Source: Nocardia cyriacigeorgica
GTDB taxonomy: Bacteria; Actinomycetota; Actinomycetes; Mycobacteriales; Mycobacteriaceae
Length of the DNA: 64,000 bases
Direction: 5' to 3'
NCBI RefSeq assembly: GCF_029868385.1
Contig: NZ_JARWNX010000022.1
Span: 1-64,000, forward strand
The notes beneath the pieces are model-generated. The model worked only from the letters and a program-made list of their open reading frames with translations, had not been told where the DNA came from and ran no database searches. Shown here piece by piece: positions 43,393 to 54,875 of the stretch. Each line of letters opens with the position of its first letter. The stretch's first letter is position 1. A program made the translations under genes and the position numbers.

Positions 43393-44423
43393 TGGACACC
43401 ACGACCGAGCTGCCGGGTATGGATCTCGGCCGATTTTCGACCTGGCTGCGTGATCGGCTACCCATGACGGGCGAGGCGCTCAGCGGCACGGTGATCGCCG
43501 GCGGCAAGTCGAACCTGACCTACCAGGTCAGCGACGGCACCACCCGCTGGATCGTGCGGCGTCCACCGCTGGGGCATGTGCTGGCCACCGCGCACGATAT
43601 GGCACGCGAATACCGGGTGATGGCCGCGCTGCGGCCGACCGATGTTCCGGTTCCCGCGATGTATGCGCTGTGCCAGGACGACACCGTGCTCGGTGCGCCG
43701 TTCTACGTGATGGAGCATGTCGAAGGCACGCCGTACCGCACCGCCGCCGAGCTGGCCGAGCTGGGACCCGAACGCACCAGGGCCATTTCGGCCCGTCTCA
43801 TCGACACCCTCGCCGCGCTGCACGCGGTCGACCCGGCGGCGGTGGGCCTGTCGGACTTCGGCCGGCCGGAGGGGTTTCTCATCCGTCAGGTGAATCGGTG
43901 GAAGCAGCAGCTCGACGCCTCCTACACCCGCGACCTGCCCGCTGCCGTCGAGCTGCATACCCGGCTGGCCGCCGCCGTGCCCACCGAGTCCACCGCGGGC
44001 ATCGTGCACGGTGACTACCGGCTCGACAACGTGCTCTTCGACCACCAGGACCGCCCCGCGGCCGTCATCGATTGGGAGATGGCCACACTCGGTGACCCGC
44101 TCACCGATCTGGCGCTGATGATCGTCTACGGTCGGCTGGCCGCCGAACCGATCACCGAGGTGCGCGTCGCCGACGCATCGACGGCACCGGGATTCCTGAC
44201 CGAGGCCGAGATCATCGCCCGCTACACCGAACGCAGCGACCGAGATATGTCCCGCTTCGGCTTCTACCTCGGGCTCGCCGCATTCAAGCTCGCCGCGATT
44301 CTGGAAGGCGTGCACTACCGCTATCTGCACGGCCAGACGGTGGGCGAGGGCTTCGCGCACGTCGGTGATGCGGTGGAACCCCTCCTCGAATCCGGCCTCA
44401 CCGCGCTGAAGGAGCACCGCTGA
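43392..44423 (+). CDS. Phosphotransferase (APH-type) family protein of the ACAD10/11 group
   Basis: 343 residues from ATG 43392. Kinase-like fold: GGKSNLTYQVSDG near the nucleotide site, the catalytic HGDYRLDNVLFD and the metal Asp in VIDWEMATLGDPLTDLAL. In many actinobacteria this protein sits beside an acyl-CoA dehydrogenase and corresponds to the kinase half of animal ACAD10/ACAD11, which phosphorylates 4-hydroxyacyl-CoA for beta-oxidation. That would make the operon one for hydroxy acids, including lactone-derived ones. The expected dehydrogenase follows but is truncated (44423-44566). Confidence 0.88.
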   Translation: MDTTTELPGMDLGRFSTWLRDRLPMTGEALSGTVIAGGKSNLTYQVSDGTTRWIVRRPPLGHVLATAHDMAREYRVMAALRPTDVPVPAMYALCQDDTVLGAPFYVMEHVEGTPYRTAAELAELGPERTRAISARLIDTLAALHAVDPAAVGLSDFGRPEGFLIRQVNRWKQQLDASYTRDLPAAVELHTRLAAAVPTESTAGIVHGDYRLDNVLFDHQDRPAAVIDWEMATLGDPLTDLALMIVYGRLAAEPITEVRVADASTAPGFLTEAEIIARYTERSDRDMSRFGFYLGLAAFKLAAILEGVHYRYLHGQTVGEGFAHVGDAVEPLLESGLTALKEHR

Positions 44424-44566
44424 TGGACTTCGCGTTCGATGTTCGCACCGGACGCGAGGTTACTTCGATTGAATCGCATACCAGGCGAACCAATTTCGGA
44501 TCCGGCGGTGAGCCATCGTCGGCTGTGCTTGGCGCATGCGATCGCCGCTGGAACCGCTCACGCTGA
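44423..44566 (+). pseudogene. Truncated acyl-CoA dehydrogenase, first residues only
   Basis: ATG 44423 overlaps the previous stop (TGATG) and begins MDFAFDVRTGRE, the start of ACAD10/11-type acyl-CoA dehydrogenases. After about ten residues the similarity ends and the reading (VTSIESHTRRTNFG) is unrelated, stopping at 44566. The remaining roughly 390 residues are absent. The operon has therefore lost its expected last enzyme, at least at this location. Confidence 0.65.
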
Positions 44567-44574
44567 ACAGCCGG

Positions 44575-45165
44575 TCAGCCGAGTCCGCCTACCGCGGGCA
44601 GGATCGCCTGGTCGACGATGTCGGTGAGGGTTTGCTCGTCGGGGAGTGCGCCGGAGTCGAAGGAGAACTTCAGGACGAGTGCCTCGCCGATATCGAGGAC
44701 CACGGGGGTGAGGCGGGCCGGGTCGATGCGGCCGATTGTCGCGTAGTGCCGCAGCACGGTGCTGGTGAACCGGCCGCCCTTGGGTTCGAAAACCCGCGTG
44801 TAGATGGCCTGGGCCAGCTCTGGATAGCGTTCACGCTCGGCGAGGATCGCGCCGGTGGCGCGCGCGGTGGGGGTGGCCAACCAGGTCACCATGAGCCGCA
44901 ACGCCGCGATCAGATCGCCGCGGAGATCGCCGGTGGGCGCCGCGGTCGGGCTCTCCTGCGGGAACTCCGCTCCCAAGGCGTCGAGCAGAATCGCCTGCGG
45001 GCTGTCCCAGCGCCGGTACAGCGAGGTTTTTGCGATACCGGCGCGCTGCGCGATCCCGTCCATGGTGAGTTTGCCCATCCCGACCGTGATGACCTCCTCG
45101 ACCACGGCGGTGTGCACGGCCGCCACAACTTCGGCATCGCTGCGGCGGCCACGTGTTCCGGGCAT
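44575..45165 (-). CDS. TetR-family regulator in operon with the glycoside hydrolase
   Basis: 196 residues from ATG 45165. HTH: DAEVVAAVHTAVVEEVITVG then MDGIAQRAGIAKTSLYRRWD with recognition helix AKTSLYRRW. The C-terminal domain is of the TetR_C_16/AcrR type. It lies 37 bases downstream of the glycoside hydrolase in the same direction, so the two form an operon. The tandem palindromes at 46703-46736 in the operon promoter are its likely targets, giving autoregulation. Confidence 0.9.
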   Translation of the reverse strand: MPGTRGRRSDAEVVAAVHTAVVEEVITVGMGKLTMDGIAQRAGIAKTSLYRRWDSPQAILLDALGAEFPQESPTAAPTGDLRGDLIAALRLMVTWLATPTARATGAILAERERYPELAQAIYTRVFEPKGGRFTSTVLRHYATIGRIDPARLTPVVLDIGEALVLKFSFDSGALPDEQTLTDIVDQAILPAVGGLG

Positions 45166-45202
45166 ACGACCCTCCGGTTCGCGCGGGACTGACCTGTGCA
45201 GC

Positions 45203-46669
45203 CTAGTCGGCGGCCGGCTCCACGAGGGCGACCGCGGTGGCGAACGGGCCGAGTTCGACCTCACCGTTGTCGACCGGCCGGGTAACGGCCGGATCGGCCC
45301 CGGTCGAGGTGTCGACGGTGTGGATGCTCGTCGCGGGGTCGGTGAAGTGGACGCGCACGGGCTCGGGGTACTTGTTGACCAGCAGGATCCGCCGCTTTCC
45401 GTCCGTGCAGGCGAAGGCCTGGCTGTGAATCCGGACGTCCGGCGCCGCCAGGGTGGGCGCGGCTCCGGCCGGGTGCAGGACATCGCCGGGGCCGAAGTGC
45501 GCCAGCAACAGCTCCAGCGCTCGATAACGGGCGTTGGGTTCGCCTGTCTGCCAGTCCACCAGAGATACCCCGGGGATCATCCCTGGGTATCCGAGAAACT
45601 CGGCCACCCCGACGAGTTCGATGCCGAGTGCGGTCAGCCGCGACCAGAGGTAGCTGACCACCGCCCCGCTCAACGCCCAGTATTCGGCGGGCGCATCCGG
45701 CTCCGGGTTCAGGATGTCGGGTGTGAATGTGCCGATCTCGTTGATATGGGTTTCGGTGTCGGGTGAGAGCCGCTGTTTGATCGATTCGATCAGCTGCACT
45801 TGGCGCAAGAATCCGTCGGCCTGGGAGAAGAGCACGCTGTGCCATTTCTCGAAGGGGATGTTCCCCTGCGGCGAGAACGGGTCGAGGATATCGGGCATCG
45901 AGTAGAAGTGGTATGAGAAGGCATCGAGGGGGATACCGTCGGTGTGATTGGCCGGGTCGAGGAAGTACCAGAAATACTCGGGGTCGAAATCGACCAGGCT
46001 CAGCGACAGGCCGATGAACTTCATCTCCGGATCGAGCGGCCGCAACCGCGCGACCACGGCATCGTAGAGCCGGGTGTAGACCTGGGGTGAGAGCTTGTGT
46101 CCCACATCGGGTTCACACAGCACCTCCCAGAAGGCGAACCGGTAATCGTGACCGGATTCGTGCCGGACCCCGAACTGGTCGGTGAATCCGCCGTCGATGT
46201 ACCACCGCCCGATCCGTTCGAAGTGTTCGGCCACCTCGGTGAGATCGGGATCGCGGAATTCGGTGCCCTGTTCGTAGTCCCAGTGGATGGCTGCCGGATC
46301 ATCTTGCAGGACATACGGTTCCGGAGTCTCGAACATCCAGGTGGGGATGGTGGCGAAGTTCGCCACCACCGGCCTGCCCTCGGCGGCCGCCACGAAATCC
46401 TCTACGAATTCGTCGAGCCGGCCGAAGTCCCACGAGGCGCGCTCGGCGGTGGGTGGATCGAGTTCCGGGACGGACAGTTTCGGCGAGGACCACCAGGGCA
46501 GGAACCGCGCGTATCGGGCCCGGAGGTCGCGGAGTGCGGCAAAGGCCCGATCGTGGGCGGGTGAGCTGCGCTGTAGCGGCGGCGCGGTCCAGAGGTGGGT
46601 GGTCAAGGTGGTGCGGGAGGTGATCGTCGGTGTCGTCCAGTCGACGGTGACGGGCAGTGCGTCGGTCAT
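45203..46669 (-). CDS. Family-39-like glycoside hydrolase (intracellular)
   Basis: 488 residues from ATG 46669. TIM-barrel glycosidase with the acid/base motif FWEVLCEPDVG (Glu within N/C-E-P) and a probable nucleophile Glu in THINEIGTFTPD, spaced as in clan GH-A enzymes such as GH39 xylosidases and iduronidases. A short C-terminal beta domain (RILLVNKYPEPVRVHF) follows, also normal for the family. There is no signal peptide, so it acts on an imported or internal glycoside. Substrate unknown. Its regulator is the next gene and the operator is upstream. Confidence 0.75.
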   Translation of the reverse strand: MTDALPVTVDWTTPTITSRTTLTTHLWTAPPLQRSSPAHDRAFAALRDLRARYARFLPWWSSPKLSVPELDPPTAERASWDFGRLDEFVEDFVAAAEGRPVVANFATIPTWMFETPEPYVLQDDPAAIHWDYEQGTEFRDPDLTEVAEHFERIGRWYIDGGFTDQFGVRHESGHDYRFAFWEVLCEPDVGHKLSPQVYTRLYDAVVARLRPLDPEMKFIGLSLSLVDFDPEYFWYFLDPANHTDGIPLDAFSYHFYSMPDILDPFSPQGNIPFEKWHSVLFSQADGFLRQVQLIESIKQRLSPDTETHINEIGTFTPDILNPEPDAPAEYWALSGAVVSYLWSRLTALGIELVGVAEFLGYPGMIPGVSLVDWQTGEPNARYRALELLLAHFGPGDVLHPAGAAPTLAAPDVRIHSQAFACTDGKRRILLVNKYPEPVRVHFTDPATSIHTVDTSTGADPAVTRPVDNGEVELGPFATAVALVEPAAD

Positions 46670-46702
46670 GGTGGCCTCTCTCAGCAGATGACCCCACCAG
46701 GA

Positions 46703-46736
46703 TAGCTACGCACTCGTAGCTACGCAAACGTAGCTT
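46703..46736 (-). promoter_or_regulatory. Two overlapping palindromes, operator of the glycoside hydrolase operon
   Basis: TAGCTACG (46703-46710), CACT, CGTAGCTA (46715-46722) is a perfect 8-base inverted repeat. It shares its right half with a second repeat, TAGCTACG (46717-46724), CAAA, CGTAGCTT (46729-46736). The three evenly spaced arms suit two TetR dimers side by side. Located 33 bases before the start codon at 46669. Confidence 0.75.
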
Positions 46737-46739
46737 AAT

Positions 46740-47267
46740 GTGGGTCTCCCGACCGGTAGCGGCGCCCCGGATCGTCCGGCCCGGGGCGCCGCGGCTGCCT
46801 GGCTCGGTCAGCCTGCCGACAGCGACGAAGGCCGGTTGTGGTCGACTTCCGCACCCCGGTAGCTGACGCTCACCGGGAATGTCTGAACGGATTTCGGCTG
46901 CGGGGGACCCGGATTCGCGCAACCGGATGCTCACCCAGCTGTTCGTCCGCGGCGGACGGCCGCTGGTCGATTCGTCCCGAATGGGGCGCCCCACGTTTGC
47001 GATGTGTGGATCGAGAGCGTCCGCACGAGCTGGATTCCGCCTCTGACGTCGATAAACGCCCACGCATGGACGAGGCCGCTGGGGGCGATGGACCCCACGG
47101 CCTCGTGGAGCGCGCGAATGGGCGAATTCGCTTGCGAGACACGAGCGATCGACTATCCGACGGCGAGGGTCGGTGCGAATCCGCCGCTCCGTGAGCTGCT
47201 GATAACGTGTCGCGAACCCGACCGGCAACCTCGCAGACAACGGATGGTGGCCGGTGCGGGTGGGGAG
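46740..47267 (+). other. 528-base intergenic stretch, no gene seen
   Basis: Between the glycoside hydrolase promoter and the 3' end of the first CNNM gene. Frames on both strands are Arg/Ser/Pro-rich and match no family. No terminator or repeat stands out. It could be decayed sequence marking the boundary of the mycobacterial-type synteny block that begins at 47268. Confidence 0.4.
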
Positions 47268-48332
47268 CTAATCGATCACCCGGTGGGTACCGTCGCGGAC
47301 GGTGCCGACGAATTCCTCCATCAGGTCTTCGAGGGCGACGATGCCGATCGTGTTGCCGCGGTTGTCGACCACGCGGCCGAGGTGGCTGTTGGTGCGGCGT
47401 AAGCGGGCGAGGGCCTCGTAGAGGGGTGTCCCGGCCAGTACCGTCGGCAAGGGTCGGATATCGGTGCGGGGGATGGGGGTGGCTGGGCCCGCGGTGTCGT
47501 CGGCGACCAGGTCGAGGACGTCTTTGACGTGCAGGTAGCCGACGAGGGAGCCGTCGTCGGCGCGGACCGGATATCGGGAGAAGCCGGTCGCCGCGACGGC
47601 GGACTCGATATCGCCGAGGGTGGTGCCGTTGCCGCGCAGCGGCACCGTACGGGTGGTGTCCAGTGCCACCATCACATCACCGACCACCCGCTCGGAGGTG
47701 CCGAGGGCCTGGGTGAGCCTGCGGTGTTCCTCCTCGTCGAGCAGACCCTCCGAGCGTGATTCGCCGATCATCTCGGCGAGTTCGACACTGGAGACGGTGG
47801 CGTCGAGTTCATCCTTCGGCTCGATCCGCAGCATCCGCAGCGACATGTTCGCCGCCAGGTTGTAGACGGCGATGAGCGGGCGGGCCAGCCGCAGCCACAT
47901 CAGGTGGATCGGCACCAGCAGCAGCGCCGACCGCTCCGGCCCGGCCAGCGCGATGTTCTTCGGGATCATCTCGCCGAACAGGATGTGCAGGACCACCACG
48001 ATGGCGAGCGCGACCGTGAACGCCACCGGATGCAGCAACTGATCGGGCAGCCCGACCAGCGCGAACGGACCTTCCAGCAGATGCGCCACCGCAGGCTCGC
48101 CGACCCGGCCGAGCAGGATGGAGCAGATGGTGATGCCGAGCTGGGCCGCCGCCAGCATCATCGACAGGTTCTCACCCGCGCGGATGACGGTGTTGGCATT
48201 GCGTTTGCCCTGTGCGGCAAGAGCTTCCAGTCGGTCGCGGCGGGCCGAGATCAGCGCGAATTCGGCGCCGACGAAGAATGCGTTCCCGGCCAGCAAGACG
48301 ACGGTCAGCGCGACGGCGAACAGATCACCCAT
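47268..48332 (-). CDS. CNNM/CBS-domain membrane protein (Rv1841c-like)
   Basis: 354 residues from ATG 48332, overlapping the upstream CNNM stop by 8 bases. The N-terminal CNNM (DUF21) domain has three to four membrane helices ([52 protein letters not shown]) and the conserved E-F-A and PK motifs, followed by a CBS pair ([32 protein letters not shown]). The C-terminal CorC_HlyC domain of longer homologues is missing, as in its mycobacterial orthologue. CNNM proteins are linked to Mg2+ or other divalent-cation transport; the name hemolysin is historical. Confidence 0.9.
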   Translation of the reverse strand: MGDLFAVALTVVLLAGNAFFVGAEFALISARRDRLEALAAQGKRNANTVIRAGENLSMMLAAAQLGITICSILLGRVGEPAVAHLLEGPFALVGLPDQLLHPVAFTVALAIVVVLHILFGEMIPKNIALAGPERSALLLVPIHLMWLRLARPLIAVYNLAANMSLRMLRIEPKDELDATVSSVELAEMIGESRSEGLLDEEEHRRLTQALGTSERVVGDVMVALDTTRTVPLRGNGTTLGDIESAVAATGFSRYPVRADDGSLVGYLHVKDVLDLVADDTAGPATPIPRTDIRPLPTVLAGTPLYEALARLRRTNSHLGRVVDNRGNTIGIVALEDLMEEFVGTVRDGTHRVID

Positions 48333-49713
48333 GGTCGGCCTCCTGTCCGTCGAGCACGTCGGCGGTGACCGGAATCAACCGCACACGGTCGACCCGCCTG
48401 CCGTCCATGCGATCCACCCGGGCCAGCCATCCTCCCTGACCGTCGCCGGGGCGACGCTGATGCGCATGCGAATCGGGCAGGACGACGGTGTCACCGGCCT
48501 CGGGGATCCGGCCGAGCCGGATGAGCACCAGACCGCCGAGGGTTTCGTATTCGCCTTCCGGCGCTTCGTAACCGGTGGCCCTGGAGACCTCATCGATGCG
48601 CAGCAGACCCGAACAGTCCCAGCCGTCGGAGACCCGCCGTACATCGCGTTCTTCTTCATCGTGCTCATCGCGTACATCGCCGAGGATCTCCTCGATGATG
48701 TCCTCCATGGTGACCAGGCCCGCGGTCCCGCCGTATTCGTCGACGACCAGCGCCACCTGCATACCGTCGGCGCGGATGCGTTCGAGCACCTCGTCACCGT
48801 CGAGGCTGGCGGGCACGATAGGCACCGGTCGGGCCAGTAGATGCAGGGAGAGTCCACGCCGGGATTCGGCCGGGACGGTGAACGCCTGTTTGACATGGAC
48901 CACGCCGAGGGTGTTGTCGAGATCGCCGTCGATTACGGGGAACCGGGAGAATCCGGTGCGGCCCGCGGCGGCGATCAGGTCGGGGATGGTGTCGGATTTG
49001 TCGAGCGATTCGATCTTCACCCGCGGTGTCATCAATTCCTCGGCACTGCGTTCACCGAATTCCAGGGAACGATCCATCACCTGCGCGGTGCGTTGATCGA
49101 GCGCGCCGCGCTTGGCGGAGGTCCGTACCAGTGAGCCCAGTTCCTGCGGGGAGCGCGCCGAACGCAGTTCCTCCGCCGGTTCCACCCCGAGGCGGCGCAC
49201 TACCCAGTTGGCGCTGCCGTTGAGGAAGTGGATCAGCCATTTGAACACGACCGAGAAGGCGACCATCGGCCCGGCGGTGATCCGCGCGGTGGCCAGCGGG
49301 GCGGCGATGGCGATGTTCTTGGGCACCAGTTCGCCGTAGATCATCGACAGCGAGGTGGCCAGGATCAGCGCCAGCGCCAGCGAGATACCGCGCGCGGCGC
49401 TGTCACCGACGCCGACCGCCGAGAACACCGGGGTCAGCAGCCGCGCCAGCACCGGCTCGGCGATATAGCCGGTGATCAGGGTGGTGATGGTGATGCCGAG
49501 CTGTGCACCGGACAGCTGGAACGACAGGGTGTGATGGGCTCGGCGGACCATCCGGGCGCGCACATCGCCGTCGCGGGCGTGCGCTTCGACGGTGCTGCGT
49601 TCGAGTGCGGTGAGGGAGAATTCCGCGGCCACGAACAGCGCGGTCCCCGCGGTGAGTGCGATGAACCCGATCAGGCTGAGCACGGTGAGCACGACGGACA
49701 CGGTCAGCACCAC
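48325..49713 (-). CDS. CNNM/CBS/CorC-HlyC membrane protein (Rv1842c-like)
   Basis: 462 residues from GTG 49713. Domain order: CNNM transmembrane domain ([60 protein letters not shown]), CBS pair ([54 protein letters not shown]) with [15 protein letters not shown], then the C-terminal CorC_HlyC domain ([20 protein letters not shown]). Proposed divalent-cation exporter that responds to Mg2+-ATP through the CBS pair. First of two coupled CNNM genes and preceded by a 187-base leader with competing hairpins, which may link expression to an RNA signal. Confidence 0.9.
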   Translation of the reverse strand: MVLTVSVVLTVLSLIGFIALTAGTALFVAAEFSLTALERSTVEAHARDGDVRARMVRRAHHTLSFQLSGAQLGITITTLITGYIAEPVLARLLTPVFSAVGVGDSAARGISLALALILATSLSMIYGELVPKNIAIAAPLATARITAGPMVAFSVVFKWLIHFLNGSANWVVRRLGVEPAEELRSARSPQELGSLVRTSAKRGALDQRTAQVMDRSLEFGERSAEELMTPRVKIESLDKSDTIPDLIAAAGRTGFSRFPVIDGDLDNTLGVVHVKQAFTVPAESRRGLSLHLLARPVPIVPASLDGDEVLERIRADGMQVALVVDEYGGTAGLVTMEDIIEEILGDVRDEHDEEERDVRRVSDGWDCSGLLRIDEVSRATGYEAPEGEYETLGGLVLIRLGRIPEAGDTVVLPDSHAHQRRPGDGQGGWLARVDRMDGRRVDRVRLIPVTADVLDGQEADHG

Positions 49714-49900
49714 CCGGCCCGGTGATCAGTGGACGCGGTCGTACGTGCGGCGATGAGCTGGACGGCTGCGGGAAGGAGGACGCCGGGTCGGTCACCCGGC
49801 TCGATAGAGGAGCCCTCCTGTGCGGCGTCCTCGGACGCGGGTGACAACTGGTTCCTTTCGCATGGCGGTCGGTGCCGACGGCGTCGGCAACCCTCATGTT
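49714..49900 (-). promoter_or_regulatory. Structured 5' leader of the CNNM genes with mutually exclusive hairpins
   Basis: Read on the minus strand. Three inverted repeats: GCCGAC/GTCGGC (49874-49879 with 49883-49888); GAGGACGCC/GGCGTCCTC (9-base arms, 49824-49832 with 49776-49784); and GCCGGGT/ACCCGGC (49794-49800 with 49782-49788), whose bases overlap the second pair, so the two cannot form together. AGGAG/CTCCT forms a further small stem. This switching geometry is typical of cation- or metabolite-responsive leaders. I do not recognise a known riboswitch consensus, including M-box. A TAACAT -10-like element lies just inside the upstream end. Confidence 0.4.
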
Positions 49901-49932
49901 ACCGGCCCACGCACGTCGCGGCGTGGGCCGGT
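49901..49932 (-). terminator. Terminator-like hairpin after guaB1
   Basis: Perfect 12-base inverted repeat: ACCGGCCCACGC (49901-49912), 8-base loop, GCGTGGGCCGGT (49921-49932), starting 11 bases after the guaB1 stop. Not followed by a T-run, as is common in actinobacteria. It separates guaB1 from the CNNM leader, implying a separate promoter for the latter. Confidence 0.65.
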
Positions 49933-49942
49933 CCGGGTTGAT

Positions 49943-52452
<2,510 letters not shown>

Positions 52453-52591
52453 CAGAACTCCTTCGGATCGGGTGCTTTCGATCCTGGGCGTCGCGGTGGC
52501 CGGTGTTCAGGGGCCGCTCTTCCATCGGACTGGACTTCCTGGTACCGGCAGGACCACCTTCACCAGCGCCACCACAGCCATACTTGGGGGC

Positions 52592-53440
52592 ATGGACGAT
52601 CTTGCGGGCTTTCTGCGGACCCGGCGATCCCGAGTCGACCCGGCAGCCGTCGGCATCTCCACCGATCGGCATCGTCGGGTCGAAGGGCTGCGCCGCGAGG
52701 AGGTCGCGCACCTGTCGGGAGTCAGTGTCGACTACTACGTGCGCCTGGAGCAGGGCCGCGCGACCCAGCCCTCCGAGCAGGTCCTCGACGCGCTCGCCCG
52801 GGTCCTCGGCCTCGACGAGACCGAGCGCGGGCACCTCTACCGGCTCGCCCGGCAGCGCCGTCGGCGGGCGAAGGCGCCGGGCGGGCGGGTCCGGCCGGAG
52901 CTGCTGCGCATCCTCGATCTGGTCGCTGACGCACCCGCGCTGATCATGGACCATCGTATGAACGTGCTCGCCGCGAACCGTCTCGCCGGACTCCTCTATG
53001 GCCGGTCGATCCCGGGTCTGAACACTGCCCGCCACATCTTTCTCGAGGAGGCCGAGCGCGGCCTGTACGCGGACTGGGAGCAATGCACCCTCGATGTGGT
53101 CGGGCATCTGCGTCTGGCCGCCGGTAAGTACCCCGAGGATCCGCGCCTGGCCTCGCTCATCGGCGAGTTGGCGATGGGCAGCGAGCGTTTTCGCCGCCTG
53201 TGGGCTCGCGCGGACGTGCGGGCCCGCGCACATGGGCGCAAGGCATACCGGCATCCCCTGGTCGGACTGCTGGAACTGCATCAGGAGAATTTCGCACTCC
53301 CGGATGAAACAGGCATGGAGCTGATAGTGCTGTCCGCGTCACCCGGCAGCCCCGCCGAGGACGGGCTACGCCTGCTCGCGGGCCTGGGTGTGGACTCGGG
53401 TGACGCACATCCCACAGTGAGCAATCAGGTCCGCGAGTAA
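52592..53440 (+). CDS. XRE-family regulator with MmyB-like ligand-binding domain
   Basis: 282 residues from ATG 52592 (MDDLAGFLRTRRSRVDPAAV). HTH_31-type domain at residues 5-70: GLRREEVAHLSGVSVDYYVR then LEQGRATQPSEQVLDALARV. The C-terminal MmyB-like PAS domain (ALIMDHRMNVLAANRLAGLL, then LIVLSASPGSPAEDGLRLL) binds small hydrophobic ligands in related proteins. These regulators are usually encoded divergently to the SDR or quinone reductase they control, exactly as here with the 51673-52452 gene. Confidence 0.92.
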   Translation: MDDLAGFLRTRRSRVDPAAVGISTDRHRRVEGLRREEVAHLSGVSVDYYVRLEQGRATQPSEQVLDALARVLGLDETERGHLYRLARQRRRRAKAPGGRVRPELLRILDLVADAPALIMDHRMNVLAANRLAGLLYGRSIPGLNTARHIFLEEAERGLYADWEQCTLDVVGHLRLAAGKYPEDPRLASLIGELAMGSERFRRLWARADVRARAHGRKAYRHPLVGLLELHQENFALPDETGMELIVLSASPGSPAEDGLRLLAGLGVDSGDAHPTVSNQVRE

Positions 53441-53481
53441 TTCGACCGCCCACCCGCGGCCGGAACGCCTCGATACGGGCG

Positions 53482-53496
53482 CCATGCCCGGCATGG
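53482..53496. terminator. Short hairpin between convergent genes
   Basis: CCATGCC-C-GGCATGG at 53482-53496 between the XRE gene and the helicase. The one-base centre makes the real loop at least three bases, so the stem is short. It could be a weak bidirectional terminator. Confidence 0.3.
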
Positions 53497-53543
53497 GACG
53501 TACCAGCGACGGGTGGGGTTTGGTCGCCGTGCTTCGGGCGCGG

Positions 53544-54875
53544 TCAGCGTGCGCGACGGTTGCGGCGAGCCCCGGAACGTGCAGTGTGTTCCGTGCGGCG
53601 CCGGGGGTTCCTCGGTGTGTCGCCGGGTCGTGTGGGGCGGCGGGATGGTGTCGGCTCTGCTGCTTCGGTAGGCGCCGGCACCGGGGCGCCCGGTGGCTTA
53701 CGAGCGCCGGTCAGACGGCGCAGCTGGCGATCGCCGGGTGCGACGTCCACCTCGGCGGCGTCGATTCCGGCGCTGCGGGTGAGCGCGGTGACCTCGGCGC
53801 GCTGATCCTCGGTCACGAGCGTGACGACGGCGCCGGTGGCGCCCGCGCGGGCGGTGCGACCGGCGCGGTGCACGTAGTCCTTCGGATCGGCGGGTGGATC
53901 GACATGCACGACCAGCGAAATATCGTCGACGTGGATCCCGCGGGCGGCGACGTCGGTGGCGACGAGCACCGGCACCGACCCGTCGGCGAAGGCGGCGAGC
54001 ACCCGGTTGCGGTTGTTCTGGGATTTCCCCCCGTGCAGCGCCTGCGCCACGATCCCGGCCTCACGCAGGCGTCCGGTGAGTTTGTCGGCGCCGTACTGGG
54101 TGCGCACGAACAGCAGGGTCCGGCCGTCGCGGGCGGCGATCTCGGCGATCACCTCGCGCTTATCTGCTTTGCGCAGGTGCAGGAGGTGGTGGGTGGCGGC
54201 GGGAGCGGCCGCGGTCTCGGGTAGCGGGTCGGCGGAGTGGGTGAGCGGATCACGCAGATAGCGGCGGACCACCTCGTCGACGGCGTCGTCGAGGGTGGCC
54301 GAGAACAGCAGGTGCTGGGCGTCGGCGGGTACCTGATCGACCAGGACACGCACCTGCGGGAGGAAACCGAGTTCGGCGAGGTGATCGGCCTCGTCGATGG
54401 CAGTGACGCGCACCGCGTCCAAGAACAGCGACCGCTGGGCGATCAGATCGGCCAGCCGGCCGGGGGTGCCGATCAGCAGGTCCACTCCGCGCCCGAGCCG
54501 CTCGGCCTGACGTTTGATCGGCATCCCGCCGACCGCGGTCCCGAGGCGAAGACCCAACGCCAGGGCAGCCGGATCCAGGGCGCTCTCGATCTGCACCGCC
54601 AGTTCCCGAGTCGGCGCGAGCACCAGTCCACGCGGCCGCCCCGGTGCCGAGGGCGCACCGGCCAGGCGCACCAGCATGGGCAGTCCGAAGGCGAGGGTCT
54701 TGCCCGAGCCGGTGGGCGCCCGCCCGAGCACATCGCGTCCGGCGAGCACATCGGGGATGGTCGCCGCCTGGATCGGAAACGGTGCGCCGATACCTTCGCG
54801 GCCCAGCGCGTGCACGAGCACGACCGGTAACCCGAGCGCGGCGAATGTGGCCGGGGCGGTGGCCGGTTCAGGCAC
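53544..54875 (-). CDS. DEAD-box ATP-dependent RNA helicase
   Basis: 443 residues from ATG 54875. Motifs in order: Q-motif region GIGAPFPIQAATIPDVLAG, motif I APTGSGKT, Ia APTRELAVQ, Ib TPGRL, II DEAD (AIDEADHLAELGF), III SAT, IV TLLFVRTQ, V ATDVAARGIHVDD and VI HRAGRTARAG. The C-terminal tail after residue 385 is Arg/Pro-rich and disordered (RRPTRPGDTPRNPRRRTEHT), suited to RNA contact. The start overlaps the end of the M56 peptidase gene by 8 bases, so it is in operon with the BlaI/BlaR pair. Likely role in ribosome assembly or RNA turnover. Confidence 0.92.
   Translation of the reverse strand: MPEPATAPATFAALGLPVVLVHALGREGIGAPFPIQAATIPDVLAGRDVLGRAPTGSGKTLAFGLPMLVRLAGAPSAPGRPRGLVLAPTRELAVQIESALDPAALALGLRLGTAVGGMPIKRQAERLGRGVDLLIGTPGRLADLIAQRSLFLDAVRVTAIDEADHLAELGFLPQVRVLVDQVPADAQHLLFSATLDDAVDEVVRRYLRDPLTHSADPLPETAAAPAATHHLLHLRKADKREVIAEIAARDGRTLLFVRTQYGADKLTGRLREAGIVAQALHGGKSQNNRNRVLAAFADGSVPVLVATDVAARGIHVDDISLVVHVDPPADPKDYVHRAGRTARAGATGAVVTLVTEDQRAEVTALTRSAGIDAAEVDVAPGDRQLRRLTGARKPPGAPVPAPTEAAEPTPSRRPTRPGDTPRNPRRRTEHTARSGARRNRRAR

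Noticed and set aside
46838..47194. 118-codon plus-strand ORF in the 46.7-47.3 kb gap
   Set aside because: Arg/Ser/Pro-rich, no family, and the opposite strand is equally open. Typical of GC-rich spurious frames.
49714..49900. M-box or ydaO-type riboswitch before the CNNM genes
   Set aside because: Conserved core sequences of these classes are not visible. Recorded only as a structured leader of unknown class.
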